Shown: positions 27,508 through 37,804, counted from the first letter of the stretch. The stretch: DNA of 64,000 bases from Actinopolymorpha sp. NPDC004070 (GCF_040610475.1 NZ_JBEXMJ010000004.1:371388-435387), one strand, 5' to 3'. Program-made: numbers and translations. Notes: generated from the letters alone by a model not told the origin.

Positions 27508-28850
27508 GCTCCCACCTCCTGCGCGGCCGCGCTCGACAAGGGCACCGCGGTGGAGGAGGCCGGAGGCAGCCCGACGTTGCGCTCGAGCTCCTCCTCGACG
27601 TGGGCCATCAGCCGCTCGCGCAGCGAGGGGACACCGATGTGCCGGATGAGGTCGGCGAAGAAGCCGTGCACCACCAGCCGGCGGGCCTCGTCGGCCGGTA
27701 CGCCGCGCGACTGGAGGTAGAACAGCTGCTCGTCGTCGAACCGGCCGGTGGCGCTGGCGTGGCCCGCGCCCTCGATCTCGCCGGTCTCGATCTCCAGGTT
27801 GGGTACGGAGTCCGCCCGGCAGCCGTCTGTCAACATCAGGTTGCGGTTGTGCTCGTACGTCTGGATTCCCTCGGCCACCTTGCGGATCAGCACGTCGCCG
27901 ACCCACACGGTGTGCGCGCCCGCGCCCTGCAGCGCGCCCTTGTACTCGACGTTGCTGCGGGTGTGCGGCTGGTTGTGGTCGACGAACAGCCGGTGCTCCA
28001 GGTGCTGGTCGGCGTCGGCGAAGTACAGGCCGAGCGCCTCGACCTCACCGCCCGGACCGGCGTAGGACAGATGGCTGTACAGGCGTACGAGGTCGCCGCC
28101 GAAGGTCACCACGACGTGGCGGACGTGGGAGTCCCGCCCGATCCGCAGCGCCTGGTGCCCCGCGTGCACGGCGTCGTCGGCCCAGTCCTGCACCGACACC
28201 AGCGTCACCTTGGCGCCGTCGCCGACGGAGAGCTCGACGTTGTCGGCGTAGGTCGCCGAGCCCACGTGGTCGAGGACCACGACCGCCTCGGCGTACGGCT
28301 GGACGTCGACGAAGGTGTGGGCGTAGCTCGCACCCTCGGCCGCCTCGCCGCGCACTGTGACCACCACGGGGTCGGCCGGGCGTGCCTCGGCCGGGACCGT
28401 CACCACGGTGGCCTGCCCGAACGACGTCCACGCCTGGGCGCTCACCCGGTCACCCGGCTTGTACACCGAGCCGAGCCGCGGGTCGTCGCGGCCCACGGTC
28501 TCCACCCGGACCTCCGGGCCCGCGGAGACGTCGACGACCACCTTGCCGGTGGCCTCCGCCGAACCGTCGGTGAGGCCGCGCAGCCGCTTCAGCGGGGTGA
28601 ACCGCCACACCTCCTCCCGGCCCGTCGGGACCGGGTGGTCGGCCAGGTCGAAGGAGCCCTCCGGGTGCAGGTGGGACGCGGGCTTGCCGTCCGCGCCCGC
28701 GCCGTGGGAGTGCGCCTGGCCGGCCGATCCCGCGGGGGTCGGCGGCGGGCCGGCGGCGGCACCGGTGTCGGGCGAGAGCACCTGGGACGCCACGGCTGCG
28801 CGTTCCTGCGCGGCCTCGGCTCCGGTGTGGGTCTGGTCGTGATCGGGCAT
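27504..28850 (-). CDS. sufD: SufD, SufBCD scaffold component
   Basis: A 448-aa protein: a variable Ala/Gly/Pro-rich N-terminus, then FDLADHPVPTGREEVWRFTPL, and the beta-helix core ending in the SufBD motif GRFDDEQLFYLQSRGVP, then ARRLVVHGFFADLI. It partners SufB and SufC in building clusters. I choose ATG 28850; a GTG 18 nt upstream (28868) with a purine run before it is the alternative. Confidence 0.92.
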   Translation of the reverse strand: MPDHDQTHTGAEAAQERAAVASQVLSPDTGAAAGPPPTPAGSAGQAHSHGAGADGKPASHLHPEGSFDLADHPVPTGREEVWRFTPLKRLRGLTDGSAEATGKVVVDVSAGPEVRVETVGRDDPRLGSVYKPGDRVSAQAWTSFGQATVVTVPAEARPADPVVVTVRGEAAEGASYAHTFVDVQPYAEAVVVLDHVGSATYADNVELSVGDGAKVTLVSVQDWADDAVHAGHQALRIGRDSHVRHVVVTFGGDLVRLYSHLSYAGPGGEVEALGLYFADADQHLEHRLFVDHNQPHTRSNVEYKGALQGAGAHTVWVGDVLIRKVAEGIQTYEHNRNLMLTDGCRADSVPNLEIETGEIEGAGHASATGRFDDEQLFYLQSRGVPADEARRLVVHGFFADLIRHIGVPSLRERLMAHVEEELERNVGLPPASSTAVPLSSAAAQEVGA

Positions 28851-28952
28851 GTCGGGTGTCGCTCTCACCTTCTCGTCGTACCAACAGGTCGTCGGCGGGG
28901 TGTGGTGCGGCCGAGGCGACCGGAGTCGCCGGCCGCACCTCCACCGCGGGGA

Positions 28953-30365
28953 TCAGCCGACGGACCCCTCCATCTGCAGCTCGATCAGCCGGTTCATCTC
29001 CAGCGCGTACTCCATCGGCAGCTCACGCGCGATCGGCTCCACGAAGCCGCGCACGATCATCGCCATCGCCTCGTCCTCGTTGAGCCCGCGGCTCATGAGG
29101 TAGAAGAGCTGGTCGTCGGTCACCTTGGAGACCGTGGCCTCGTGCGCCATCTCCACGTCGTCCTCGCGCACGTCGACGTAGGGATAGGTGTCGGACCGGC
29201 TCACCTGGTCGACCAGCAGCGCGTCGCACTTCACCGTGCTCTTGGAGTGGTCGGCGCCGTCCTGCACCTCGACCAGGCCGCGGTAGGAGGTGCGGCCGCC
29301 GCCGCGGGCCACCGACTTGGAGATGATCGAGGAGGACGTACGCGGCGCGCAGTGCACCATCTTGGCGCCCGCGTCCTGGTGCTGGCCCTCACCGGCGAAC
29401 GCGATGGAGAGCGTCTCGCCCTTGGCGTGCTCGCCCATGAGGTAGATCGCGGGGTACTTCATCGTGATCTTGGACCCGAGGTTGCCGTCGACCCACTCCA
29501 TCGTCGCGCCCTCGGCGGCGGTCGCCCGCTTGGTGACGAGGTTGTAGACGTTGTTGGACCAGTTCTGGATCGTGGTGTAGCGGCAGCGGGCGTTCTTCTT
29601 CACGATGATCTCGACCACCGCGGAGTGCAGCGAGTCGGTGGAGTAGATCGGCGCGGTGCAGCCCTCGACGTAGTGCACGTAGGCGCCCTCGTCGACGATG
29701 ATCAGCGTCCGCTCGAACTGCCCCATGTTCTCGGTGTTGATCCGGAAGTACGCCTGCAGCGGGATCTCCACGTGCACGCCCTTCGGCACGTAGATGAAGC
29801 TGCCGCCGCTCCAGACCGCGGTGTTGAGCGCGGCGAACTTGTTGTCGCCGGCCGGGATCACCGTGCCGAAGTACTCCTTGAACAGCTCGGGGTACTCACG
29901 CAGGCCGGTGTCGGTGTCGACGAAGATGACACCCTGCTCCTCGAGGTCCTCGCGGATCTTGTGGTAGACGACCTCGGACTCGTACTGCGCCGCGACACCG
30001 GCGATCAGCCGCTGCTTCTCCGCCTCGGGGATGCCCAGCTTGTCGTAGGTGTTCTTGATGTCCTCGGGCAGCTCGTCCCAGGTGGTGGCCTGCTTCTCCG
30101 TGGACCGCACGAAGTACTTGATGTTGTCGAAGTCGATCGTCGACAGGTCGGCGCCCCAGGTGGGCATCGGCTTGCGGTAGAAGAACTTCAGTCCCCGCAT
30201 CCGCAGGTCGAGCATCCACTCGGGTTCGTTCTTGAGCGCGGAGATCTCCCGCACGACCTCCTCGGACAGGCCGCGTTTGGCGGTCGAGCCCGCGGTGTCG
30301 GAGTCGGCCCAGCCGTACTCGTAGCGGCCGAGGCCCTCGAGTTCGGGATGCGCGGTCGTGCTCAT
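28953..30365 (-). CDS. sufB: SufB, SufBCD scaffold component
   Basis: A 470-aa protein, uninterrupted: [41 protein letters not shown], the core helix with [10 protein letters not shown] and [13 protein letters not shown], and [20 protein letters not shown] near the end. It is the main cluster scaffold. The M. tuberculosis homologue carries an intein; this one does not. ATG has GGAGGAA upstream and overlaps the sufR stop by 4 nt. Confidence 0.96.
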   Translation of the reverse strand: MSTTAHPELEGLGRYEYGWADSDTAGSTAKRGLSEEVVREISALKNEPEWMLDLRMRGLKFFYRKPMPTWGADLSTIDFDNIKYFVRSTEKQATTWDELPEDIKNTYDKLGIPEAEKQRLIAGVAAQYESEVVYHKIREDLEEQGVIFVDTDTGLREYPELFKEYFGTVIPAGDNKFAALNTAVWSGGSFIYVPKGVHVEIPLQAYFRINTENMGQFERTLIIVDEGAYVHYVEGCTAPIYSTDSLHSAVVEIIVKKNARCRYTTIQNWSNNVYNLVTKRATAAEGATMEWVDGNLGSKITMKYPAIYLMGEHAKGETLSIAFAGEGQHQDAGAKMVHCAPRTSSSIISKSVARGGGRTSYRGLVEVQDGADHSKSTVKCDALLVDQVSRSDTYPYVDVREDDVEMAHEATVSKVTDDQLFYLMSRGLNEDEAMAMIVRGFVEPIARELPMEYALEMNRLIELQMEGSVG

Positions 30366-31237
30366 GAAGAATTCCTCCCAGTCCGGGATCGAACACTGCG
30401 GGTCGTGGCGTGCGTAGTGGGGTTCGTCGAGTCCGTGGTGGTGTCCGGGCTCGTGGTCTGCTCGGCAGCCTGCGAGGCGCCGGGCCGGGCGGGCCTGGCG
30501 GGACGGGGTACGTGGGTCGTGCACACGCCGTCTCCGTGCGCGATGGTCGCGAGGCGCTGGACGTGCCGCCCGAGCAGCCGGGAGAACACCTCCGTCTCCG
30601 CCTCGCACAGCTGCGGGAACTGCTCGGCCACGTGGGCCACCGGGCAGTGGTGCTGGCACAGCTGCTCGCCGGCACCGGCCGGCTCGACCGAGGCAGCGTA
30701 CCCGTCCTCCGACAGCGCCTCGGCGAGCGCGGTTGTTCCCTCGTCCGCGGGGAACGCCGTGGCGACCGAGCGGTAGCGCTCCTCGAGCCGGCCGACGAGC
30801 AGGCGCGCGAAAGCTTCCAGCGCGTCCTCCCCACCGGTCTCGCGGATGTAACGCAGGGCGCTGACCGCCAGGTCGTCGTAGGCCTGGTGGAACGCGCTGC
30901 GGCCCTCGTCGGTGATGGCGAAGACCTTGGCCGGCCGCCCGCGGCCACGGGGGCCGCGAATCCGCTGCTCACGGGCCGCGACGACACCCTCGGCCACCAT
31001 CGCGTCCAGGTGGCGGCGGATCGCCGCGGGGGTGACGCCCAGTCGGTCGGCGAGCGCCGCCGCGGTCTGCGGCCCGCGCTCGAGGATCACCCGGGCAACC
31101 CGTTCCCGGGTGGACTCATGCCCGGCCTCGGCGTCCGCATGCGCAGCACCGCTCACCCCGGCGGGCACTGTGCCCGGGGGTGCGGAGCGCGGCGCCGGCG
31201 GGGCCGGAGCCACCGGAATCGTCCGGGGGTTTTTCAC
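30362..31237 (-). CDS. sufR: SufR-like iron-sulfur repressor of the suf operon
   Basis: A 291-aa regulator: winged helix ([28 protein letters not shown]), [14 protein letters not shown], and the cluster-binding set [18 protein letters not shown] plus a later GDGVC. In this family cluster loss relieves repression of the suf genes. A ~48-residue Ser/Thr/Pro-rich tail follows the last conserved Cys. The GTG start overlaps a palindrome and has no ribosome site, so the start is uncertain; a GTG at 31213 is another choice. Confidence 0.88.
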   Translation of the reverse strand: MKNPRTIPVAPAPPAPRSAPPGTVPAGVSGAAHADAEAGHESTRERVARVILERGPQTAAALADRLGVTPAAIRRHLDAMVAEGVVAAREQRIRGPRGRGRPAKVFAITDEGRSAFHQAYDDLAVSALRYIRETGGEDALEAFARLLVGRLEERYRSVATAFPADEGTTALAEALSEDGYAASVEPAGAGEQLCQHHCPVAHVAEQFPQLCEAETEVFSRLLGRHVQRLATIAHGDGVCTTHVPRPARPARPGASQAAEQTTSPDTTTDSTNPTTHATTRSVRSRTGRNSS

Positions 31238-31249
31238 AACGCCATTGTG
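31235..31249. promoter_or_regulatory. Candidate SufR operator
   Basis: Perfect inverted repeat cacaa-cgcca-ttgtg overlapping the proposed GTG of sufR. Position suits autoregulation of sufR and the operon, and it faces the divergent ABC pair. Confidence 0.5.
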
Positions 31250-31406
31250 CTGTTATTCGTCCCGACAGGCTAGTGAGGCCGCCCTAACTGCCCCGATGTG
31301 AGGAGCGGATCGGGTTGCGACGTTGGTCACACCGGGTCCCGTTCCGGGACGAACCGGACAGCTCGGCCGCCGAATCCCGGCGGTCGGGCCTCCCAGGCGG
31401 CCGACC

Positions 31407-31412
31407 TAGACT
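31407..31412 (+). promoter_or_regulatory. -10 box of the DrrAB-like pair, leaderless geometry
   Basis: TAGACT, 6 nt, then the GTG start at 31419, with no Shine-Dalgarno sequence. Transcription would begin at the start codon. Confidence 0.55.
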
Positions 31413-31418
31413 CCCAGA

Positions 31419-32354
31419 GTGGGCGATCTGGTGATCGAGATCGAGGATCTCGTGGTGCGTTACGGGCGGGGCGGTTCGGCCGTCACCGCGGTGGACGGGC
31501 TGAGCCTCACCGTCCGGCAGGGCAGCGTGACCGCCATCCTCGGCCCCAACGGCGCCGGCAAGACCTCCACGATCGAGACGGCCGAGGGTTACCGCCGCCC
31601 CGACCGCGGCCGGGTGAGCGTTCTCGGCCTGGACCCGGTGGCCGACCGGCAGGCGCTGATGCCCCGCCTCGGCGTGATGCTGCAGGAGGGCGGCGCGTGG
31701 TCGGGCGCCCGGGCCAGGGAGATGATCCGCCACGTCGCGCGGCTGCACGCGCACCCGCTGGACGTCGACCTGTTGGTGGACCGGCTCGACCTCGGCAGCT
31801 GCGGCCGTACGCCCTACCGCCGGCTGTCCGGTGGGCAGAAACAGCGCCTGGCCCTGGCCACGGCCCTGGTCGGCCGGCCCGAGCTGGTCGTCCTGGACGA
31901 GCCCACCGCCGGGCTGGACCCGCTCGCTCGCCGCTCCACCTGGGAGCTGGTCGAGGAGCTCCGCCGCGACGGCGTGTCGCTGGTCCTCACCACGCACTAC
32001 ATGGAGGAGGCCGAACGCCTCGCCGACCAGGTGTACGTCATCGACCACGGCCGGGTGATCGCCTCCGGCTCCCCCGCCGAGCTCACCTCGCGGGGTGCCG
32101 CCAACTCGCTGCGCTTCCGCGGGCCGATGGGCCTCGACGTCCGCTCGCTGCGGGCCGCCCTCCCGGCCGGGAGCGAGGTACGCGAACCCGCGCCCGGCAG
32201 CTACCTCGTCCTCGGCGAGATCGACCCGCAACTGCTCGCCACGGTCACCGCCTGGTGCGCCGCCAACGGCGTGCTCGCCGACGACCTCGCGGTCGAACGC
32301 CACACCCTCGAGGACGTCTTCCTCGAACTCACCGGACGGGAGCTGCGCGCGTGA
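31419..32354 (+). CDS. DrrA-like ABC transporter ATPase
   Basis: A 311-aa ATPase: Walker A GPNGAGKTS, signature LSGGQKQRLALATALVG, Walker B LVVLDEPTAGLDP, H-loop THYMEEAERLADQ, and a C-terminal DrrA-type extension. It pairs with the permease overlapping at its 3' end. Homologues beside suf genes in mycobacteria are called antibiotic exporters; the true cargo is unknown. Confidence 0.9.
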   Translation: MGDLVIEIEDLVVRYGRGGSAVTAVDGLSLTVRQGSVTAILGPNGAGKTSTIETAEGYRRPDRGRVSVLGLDPVADRQALMPRLGVMLQEGGAWSGARAREMIRHVARLHAHPLDVDLLVDRLDLGSCGRTPYRRLSGGQKQRLALATALVGRPELVVLDEPTAGLDPLARRSTWELVEELRRDGVSLVLTTHYMEEAERLADQVYVIDHGRVIASGSPAELTSRGAANSLRFRGPMGLDVRSLRAALPAGSEVREPAPGSYLVLGEIDPQLLATVTAWCAANGVLADDLAVERHTLEDVFLELTGRELRA

Positions 32355-33136
32355 GTGCCGCCACCTTCGCGCCTCGTCCCGGCGCGGCCTCCCTGCCCCG
32401 GATGGTGCTCGCCCAGGGCCTGATGGAGGCGCGGCTGCTGTTCCGCAACGGCGAACAGGTGGTCCTCGCCCTGGTCATCCCCCTGCTGCTGCTGGCCGCC
32501 GGCACGCTCGCCCCCGGCCTGTCCCTCGGGCCCCAGCGGCGGATCGACGTGCTCGCGCCCGGCGTCATCGGCCTCGCGGTGATGTCCACGGCGTTCACCA
32601 GCCTGGCCATCGCAACCGCCTTCGAACGCAGGTACGGCGTGCTCAAGCGGCTCGGCGTCTCTCCCCTGCCGCGCACCGGGCTGCTGGCCGGGAAGGTGCT
32701 GGCCGTGCTGATGGTGGAGGTCGTGCAGGTCGTCCTGATCGGCGCCGTGGCGTACGCCCTGGACTGGCGGCCCCACCTCGGTGCCGGCACGGTCGGCGCG
32801 GTCGTCGTCCTGGTGGTCGCGGGTACGAGCGCGTTCGCCGCCCTGGGACTGCTGATGGCCGGGACGCTGCGGGCGGAGGCGACCCTGGCCGGTGCGAACC
32901 TCGTCTACCTGCTGCTGGTGGTGTGCGGCGCGACGCTGGTGCCGGTGACGTCCTACCCGGCCGCGATCCAGCCGGTGATCGGCTGGCTGCCGTCGGCAGC
33001 GCTGGCCGAGGGGCTGCGGCACGTCTTCGGCGCGGGCGGTCCCGCCTGGAGCGCTGTAGCGGGCTCCGTGGGCATCCTGGTCGTCTGGCTGCTCGCGGCG
33101 GCGGTGGCCACCTCGCGTACTTTCCGCTGGGAGTGA
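32351..33136 (+). CDS. DrrB-like ABC-2 type permease
   Basis: A 261-aa membrane protein with six predicted helices of the ABC-2 type. Typical runs are AFTSLAIATAFERRYGVLKRLGVSPLPR and the WLPSAALAEGLRHVF loop before the last helix. The GTG start overlaps the ATPase stop (GTGA), so the two form one exporter unit. Confidence 0.88.
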   Translation: MSAATFAPRPGAASLPRMVLAQGLMEARLLFRNGEQVVLALVIPLLLLAAGTLAPGLSLGPQRRIDVLAPGVIGLAVMSTAFTSLAIATAFERRYGVLKRLGVSPLPRTGLLAGKVLAVLMVEVVQVVLIGAVAYALDWRPHLGAGTVGAVVVLVVAGTSAFAALGLLMAGTLRAEATLAGANLVYLLLVVCGATLVPVTSYPAAIQPVIGWLPSAALAEGLRHVFGAGGPAWSAVAGSVGILVVWLLAAAVATSRTFRWE

Positions 33137-33250
33137 GCCGCCCGACTCGCCCTCGCCACCCGAGCCCGCCCTAATCGCTCGAGCCGGACATCGCGCCCCG
33201 GCCCGGCCGGACGTCCGAGGGGAGCCGACAGGCGTCCGGGAGTGGCCGCA

Positions 33251-33256
33251 TACCCT
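33251..33256 (+). promoter_or_regulatory. -10 box of ctaA, leaderless geometry
   Basis: TACCCT, 6 nt, then GTG at 33263. The same string gccgcataccct occurs upstream of bioY (16562-16573), where a leader follows instead. Confidence 0.5.
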
Positions 33257-33262
33257 TGGCGC

Positions 33263-34249
33263 GTGCAGGTCCCCCGCCCCACTCTCGGCCGGATCCGCGG
33301 CCTGGCCGTCGCGTCCCTGGTCGCCAACCTCGCCATCGTGGTCACCGGCGGCGCCGTCCGGCTGACCGGTTCGGGGCTCGGCTGCCCCACCTGGCCGAGG
33401 TGCACCGACACCTCGTTCACCGCGCATCCGGAGCTCGGCTGGCACGGCGCGATCGAGTTCGGCAACCGGCTGCTGACGTTCGTCCTGGCCATCGTGGTGG
33501 GGCTGACCTGGCTGGCGGCGATGCGCTACCTGCCGCGCCGCCGTGACCTGCGGTGGCTGTCCGGGATCCTGCTGCTGGGCATTCCCGCGCAGGCCGTCGT
33601 GGGCGGCATCACCGTGCTCACCCACCTGAACCCGTGGGTGGTGGGCGCGCACTTCATGGTCTCCCCGGCCCTGGTTGCGGTGGCCGTGGTGCTCGCCCGG
33701 CGCACCCGCGAACCCGGCGGGCCGATGGTGGCGACCGTTCCCCGGCCCGTCCGTGGTCTGGCGTACGGCCTGTTCGCCACCGCGGTCGCGGTCCTCTACC
33801 TCGGCACGGTGGTCACCGGAAGCGGCCCGCATGCCGGTGACCTGCAGGCGCGGCGCAACGGCATGGACCCGGCCGCCGCGAGCCAGGTGCACGCCGACGT
33901 GGTGTTCCTGCTGATCGGGCTGACGGCCGGGATGCTGGCCGCGGTGTGGGCCACCGGCGCACCGGCGCGCGCCCGGCGGGCCGCGCTCGCCCTGCTGCTG
34001 GTCGAGGTGGGCCAGGGTGCGGTCGGGTTCGTGCAGTACTTCACCGGCCTGCCCGCGACGCTGGTCGGGGTGCACGTCGGCGGCGCGGCGCTCACGCTCG
34101 CGGTCGCGACCTGGGTGCTCGTCGGTACGCGTGGACCGGCGGCGACCGCGGACGACGTACCCGGGGCACGGGAAGCGGCGGACACGTCCGCGGGGGCCTC
34201 CACCGCGTTCACCGTCCGCGGCGTCGCACCGGCCGGCGGACGGGCCTGA
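33263..34249 (+). CDS. ctaA: Heme A synthase CtaA
   Basis: A 328-aa eight-helix membrane protein that oxidises heme O to heme A. Conserved heme-ligand His occur in ELGWHGAIEFGNR, VVGAHFMVS, SQVHADVVF and LVGVHVGGAAL. The first outer loop holds a Cys pair, GCPTWPRC. The start at GTG 33263 is chosen from the -10 spacing. It works with CtaB, encoded at 38.8-39.8 kb, and SURF1 at 2.1 kb. Confidence 0.92.
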   Translation: MQVPRPTLGRIRGLAVASLVANLAIVVTGGAVRLTGSGLGCPTWPRCTDTSFTAHPELGWHGAIEFGNRLLTFVLAIVVGLTWLAAMRYLPRRRDLRWLSGILLLGIPAQAVVGGITVLTHLNPWVVGAHFMVSPALVAVAVVLARRTREPGGPMVATVPRPVRGLAYGLFATAVAVLYLGTVVTGSGPHAGDLQARRNGMDPAAASQVHADVVFLLIGLTAGMLAAVWATGAPARARRAALALLLVEVGQGAVGFVQYFTGLPATLVGVHVGGAALTLAVATWVLVGTRGPAATADDVPGAREAADTSAGASTAFTVRGVAPAGGRA

Positions 34250-34321
34250 CCGGCGGGCCGGACCAGCGATTCCCCCTCCGCGGGGGTCCGCGGGACCCTC
34301 GTAGAACTTCGTAGAAAACAG

Positions 34322-34360
34322 CGAGGACCCGCGGTGGCACCTGGCCACCGCGGGTCCTCG
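34322..34360. terminator. Bidirectional hairpin between ctaA and the helicase
   Basis: Perfect 17-bp stem (cgaggacccgcggtggc at 34322-34338 with its complement at 34344-34360), 5-nt loop. It lies between two convergent genes and can serve both. Confidence 0.8.
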
Positions 34361-34392
34361 TACTTCGTTCAACTGCCCCTCTCGGGGCGGCC

Positions 34393-36054
34393 TCAGGAGG
34401 CGCGGCTGCTGCGGCCCTCGCCCCGGCGACCGCCGTGGTTGGCGTGGTCGCCGCCGGGACGGCCGCCACCGGGACGACGCGACCGGCGTCCGCCGGAACC
34501 ACCCCGGCCACCGCGGCTGTGCCCGCCACGCGCACCGGAGGACTCGGCCGGCGCGGGCCGGGTCACCACGATCGGCGTACCGGAGGCGGCGACGTCCCGG
34601 ACGGCCTCGTGCCCGGGCTCGACGTCGACCGCGTTGGGCGTGACCTTCGCCAGCTTGTGCAGCTTGGCCACGTCGCGGCGCTGGTCGGGCTGGACCAGCG
34701 AGATGACCATGCCGGACGCGCCGGCGCGGGCCGTGCGGCCGGACCGGTGGAGGTAGTCCTTGTGGTCGGCGGACGGGTCGTAGTGCACCACGAGGTCCAC
34801 GTCGTCGACGTGGATCCCGCGGGCGGCCACGTCGGTGGCGATGAGCACCCGGGGCGAACCGGAGGCGAACCCGGCGAGGGCCCGTCGCCGGGCACCCTGC
34901 TTGAGGTTGCCGTGGATCGCCGCCGCGTCGACACCCGCGTGGCCGAGCTGGCGGACCAGCCGGTCCGCGCCGTGCTTGGTGCGGACGAAGAACAGCGTGC
35001 GGCCGGGGCGGGCCGCTATCTCCGCGGCCACCGCCACCTTGTCGTCCGGGCGCAGCGTGAAGACCCGGTGCTCGACCGACTCCACCGGCGCCGCGGCCGG
35101 CGCGACCGCGTGCACGGCCGGGTCGGTGAGGTAGGTGCGGACCAGCCGGCTCACGCCGCGGTCCAGCGTGGCCGAGAACAGCATCCGCTGCCCGCCGGCG
35201 GGGGTCATGTCCAGCAGCTTGGTGACCGCGGGCAGGAAGCCGAGGTCGGCCATGTAGTCGGCCTCGTCCAGCACCGTGACCTCGACCTCGCCGAGCGAGC
35301 ACTCGCCCTGCTCGATCAGGTCGATCAGCCGGCCGGGGGTGGCGACCACGACGTCGACGCCGCCGCGCAGCGCCAGCACCTGGCGCCGCATGGACGCGCC
35401 GCCGTAGATGGTGGTGAGCGAGGCATTGACCCGCCGGGCCAGCGGGGTCAGCACGTCGGCAACCTGCTGGGCGAGCTCGCGGGTCGGCACCAGCACCAGG
35501 CCGCGAGGCGTGCCCGGGCGGCGGGAGGCGACGCCGGCGCTAAGCCGGGCGAGCATCGGCAGACCGAAGGCCAGCGTCTTGCCGGAGCCGGTCTGCGCCC
35601 GGCCCAGCACGTCCCGTCCGGCGAGGGTGTCGGGCAGGGTGCGGGCCTGGATGGCGAACGGCCGGTCGATCCCGCGCCGGGACAGCGCCTCGACCAACCG
35701 CTCGGGCAGGCCGGTGTCGGCGAAGCTCGCGGGCGCGTCGGTGGGTTCGGTGACTGCGGCCGCGTCCAGGGCGGCGTCCAGCTCGCGCTCGTACGCGTCC
35801 AGTCCGTCCTGCGCGGGCGCGGACGTCGGCCGGCCGCTGCGCGGCGGGCGGGTGGCGCGGCCGCGGGAACGGCCCGCAGGCGCCGCGTCACCACGCCGGC
35901 GCGGACCGTAGGAGCCCGACCCGGCGGAGGAGCGGGAAGAACCCGCGGAACGGCTGGAACCGTAGGAGGAACCGGAGGAACGAGAGGCACTGCTGAAGTC
36001 AGAGGTGGTACGACGAACGCGGCGGGTGTGTTCCGCCTCGGAGTACTGGGGCAT
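34393..36054 (-). CDS. DEAD-box RNA helicase with disordered ends
   Basis: A 553-aa helicase. Core motifs in order: FAIQARTLPDTLAGRDVLGRAQTGSGKT (Q motif and motif I), PTRELAQQ, TPGR, LDEADYM (DEAD-type), SAT, TDVAARGIHVDDVDLV and HRSGRTARAG. The first ~75 residues are Ser/Arg/Gly-rich and the last ~45 are RG/GG-rich, both likely disordered RNA-binding tails. The frame extends upstream without helicase features; ATG 36054 has GGAG about 13 nt before it. Role: RNA unwinding, perhaps cold or ribosome-related. Confidence 0.92.
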   Translation of the reverse strand: MPQYSEAEHTRRVRRTTSDFSSASRSSGSSYGSSRSAGSSRSSAGSGSYGPRRRGDAAPAGRSRGRATRPPRSGRPTSAPAQDGLDAYERELDAALDAAAVTEPTDAPASFADTGLPERLVEALSRRGIDRPFAIQARTLPDTLAGRDVLGRAQTGSGKTLAFGLPMLARLSAGVASRRPGTPRGLVLVPTRELAQQVADVLTPLARRVNASLTTIYGGASMRRQVLALRGGVDVVVATPGRLIDLIEQGECSLGEVEVTVLDEADYMADLGFLPAVTKLLDMTPAGGQRMLFSATLDRGVSRLVRTYLTDPAVHAVAPAAAPVESVEHRVFTLRPDDKVAVAAEIAARPGRTLFFVRTKHGADRLVRQLGHAGVDAAAIHGNLKQGARRRALAGFASGSPRVLIATDVAARGIHVDDVDLVVHYDPSADHKDYLHRSGRTARAGASGMVISLVQPDQRRDVAKLHKLAKVTPNAVDVEPGHEAVRDVAASGTPIVVTRPAPAESSGARGGHSRGGRGGSGGRRSRRPGGGRPGGDHANHGGRRGEGRSSRAS

Positions 36055-36280
36055 GTAGAAAGACAGCTCCGTGAATGGCTGCGGCCGCGACTTCCGGTCC
36101 GCGGTGCGCGCGACGCCCGGCCGGCACGCGAGAAGGGCCTGGCAGGCGGAAACGGGACAACGCTCGGAGGGCGACCATGCGGGCGGCTCGCCCACAGGAG
36201 AGACGGCGGACGCCGTCGCAGAGGAATCATACCCAGGTGGCCCATCGCGGCCACTGGCGGGTTCCGTAGGCTCGGCCACC

Positions 36281-37804
36281 ATGAGCAACACCGCCCCCGG
36301 TGGCGGCTCCCCCGGCTCCGGCGGTTCCGGAGCCGCCACCGACGGTCGCCGGGTGTCCCTCGCCTCCGCCACCGGGCGGTGGGTATTGACCGCGGCGATC
36401 CTCGGTTCCGGCATGGCCCTGCTGGACGGCACGGTGGTCACCATCGCGCTGCCCGCCATCGGGCGCTCCCTCGGCGGCGGGCTGCTGGTCCAGCAGTGGG
36501 TGCTGGACGGCTATCTGCTCACTCTCAGTGCGCTGCTCCTGCTCGGCGGTGCGCTCGGCGACCGGTACGGCCGGCGGCGGATGTTCACGCTCGGTCTGGT
36601 CGTGTTCACGCTCGCCTCGCTGGCCTGCGGGCTGGCGCCCACCGGGCCGGTACTCGTGGCCGCCCGGCTCGCCCAGGGAGTCGGCGGCGCCCTGCTCGTG
36701 CCCGGCAGCCTCTCCCTGATCGACGCCTCGATCCACTCCGAGGACCGGGGCCGGGCAGTAGGAACCTGGGCCGGCCTCACCGGCGTGGCCGCGGCGGTCG
36801 GCCCGTTCGTAGGCGGCTGGCTGGTGGTGGCCGCGTCCTGGCGGTGGGTCTTCCTGATCAACCTCCCGATCGCCGTGGTCGCGCTGGCGCTGACCGTACG
36901 GCACGTGCCGGAGAGCCGGGCGCCGACAGGGGCCCATCGGCTCGACGTGCTCGGCACCGTCTGCGTCGTCGCGGGACTCGCGGGCCTGACGTACACACTG
37001 ATCGAGGCACCCGCCCAAGGCTGGGTGCCCGCGACCATCGTCGCGGTGGTCCTCGGCGTCGCGGGCCTGGTCGCCTTCCCGCTGGTGGAGCGGCGTTCGC
37101 CCGATCCGCTGCTCCCGCTGGACATCTTCGGCTCCCGGCAGTTCAGCGGCGCCAACCTCACCACGCTCGCGGTGTACGCCGCCCTGGGCGGTGCGTTGTT
37201 CCTGCTGGCGCTGCAACTGCAGCAGTCCCTCGGCTACTCCGCGCTGGCCGCGGGCGTTGCCAACCTGCCGTTGACGGTGCTGATGATGCTGCTCTCCCCC
37301 AGGATCGGCGACCTCGCCCAGCGCATCGGCCCCCGGCTGCCGATGACGATCGGGCCGCTGGTCGCCGCGGCGGGCCTCGCGCTGATGGCGAGGATCGTGC
37401 CGGGTACGTCGTACTGGACGGTTGTGCTGCCCTCGGTCGTGGTGTTCGGGCTGGGCCTGTCGATCACCGTGGCGCCGCTGACCTCCACCGTGCTCGCGTC
37501 GGTGCCGGAGGCGCGGGTGGGCACGGCGTCGGGCGTCAACAACGCGGTGGCGCGCACCGCGGGCCTGCTGGCGGTGGCGATCCTGCCGCCGGTCGCGGGC
37601 GTGGCCATGGGCGGCGGCCCGCTGGGGCCGGGCTACGGCCGGGCGATGGTGATCGCGGCGGTGGTGTGCGCGGCGGGCGGCCTGGTCGCGTGGGCGACCG
37701 TACGCCGCGGAACACCGGTCGACCACCACCCGCTGGCCGGGCTGCAGCAGTGCTGCGGCGACCCCGCCACCCGCTGCGCCCACGAGGCGCGGCCCACCCG
37801 CTGA
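36281..37804 (+). CDS. MFS exporter, DHA2 (14-helix) type
   Basis: A 507-aa membrane protein with fourteen predicted helices. It has the drug:H+ antiporter opening MALLDGTVVTIALPAIGRSL, the loop motif GGALGDRYGRRRMFTLG, and GVAAAVGPFVGGWL in helix five. Likely exports small toxic molecules; the substrate is unknown. TAGGCT lies 8 nt before the ATG and no ribosome site is seen, so it may be leaderless. Confidence 0.9.
   Translation: MSNTAPGGGSPGSGGSGAATDGRRVSLASATGRWVLTAAILGSGMALLDGTVVTIALPAIGRSLGGGLLVQQWVLDGYLLTLSALLLLGGALGDRYGRRRMFTLGLVVFTLASLACGLAPTGPVLVAARLAQGVGGALLVPGSLSLIDASIHSEDRGRAVGTWAGLTGVAAAVGPFVGGWLVVAASWRWVFLINLPIAVVALALTVRHVPESRAPTGAHRLDVLGTVCVVAGLAGLTYTLIEAPAQGWVPATIVAVVLGVAGLVAFPLVERRSPDPLLPLDIFGSRQFSGANLTTLAVYAALGGALFLLALQLQQSLGYSALAAGVANLPLTVLMMLLSPRIGDLAQRIGPRLPMTIGPLVAAAGLALMARIVPGTSYWTVVLPSVVVFGLGLSITVAPLTSTVLASVPEARVGTASGVNNAVARTAGLLAVAILPPVAGVAMGGGPLGPGYGRAMVIAAVVCAAGGLVAWATVRRGTPVDHHPLAGLQQCCGDPATRCAHEARPTR

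Noticed and set aside
28953..30365. Intein in SufB, as in some mycobacteria
   Set aside because: The 470-aa protein is continuous with no insertion.
27600..30776. 1058-codon plus-strand frame opposite sufB/sufD
   Set aside because: Antisense shadow of well-recognised suf genes; composition is low-complexity Val/Gly/Asp/His/Arg.
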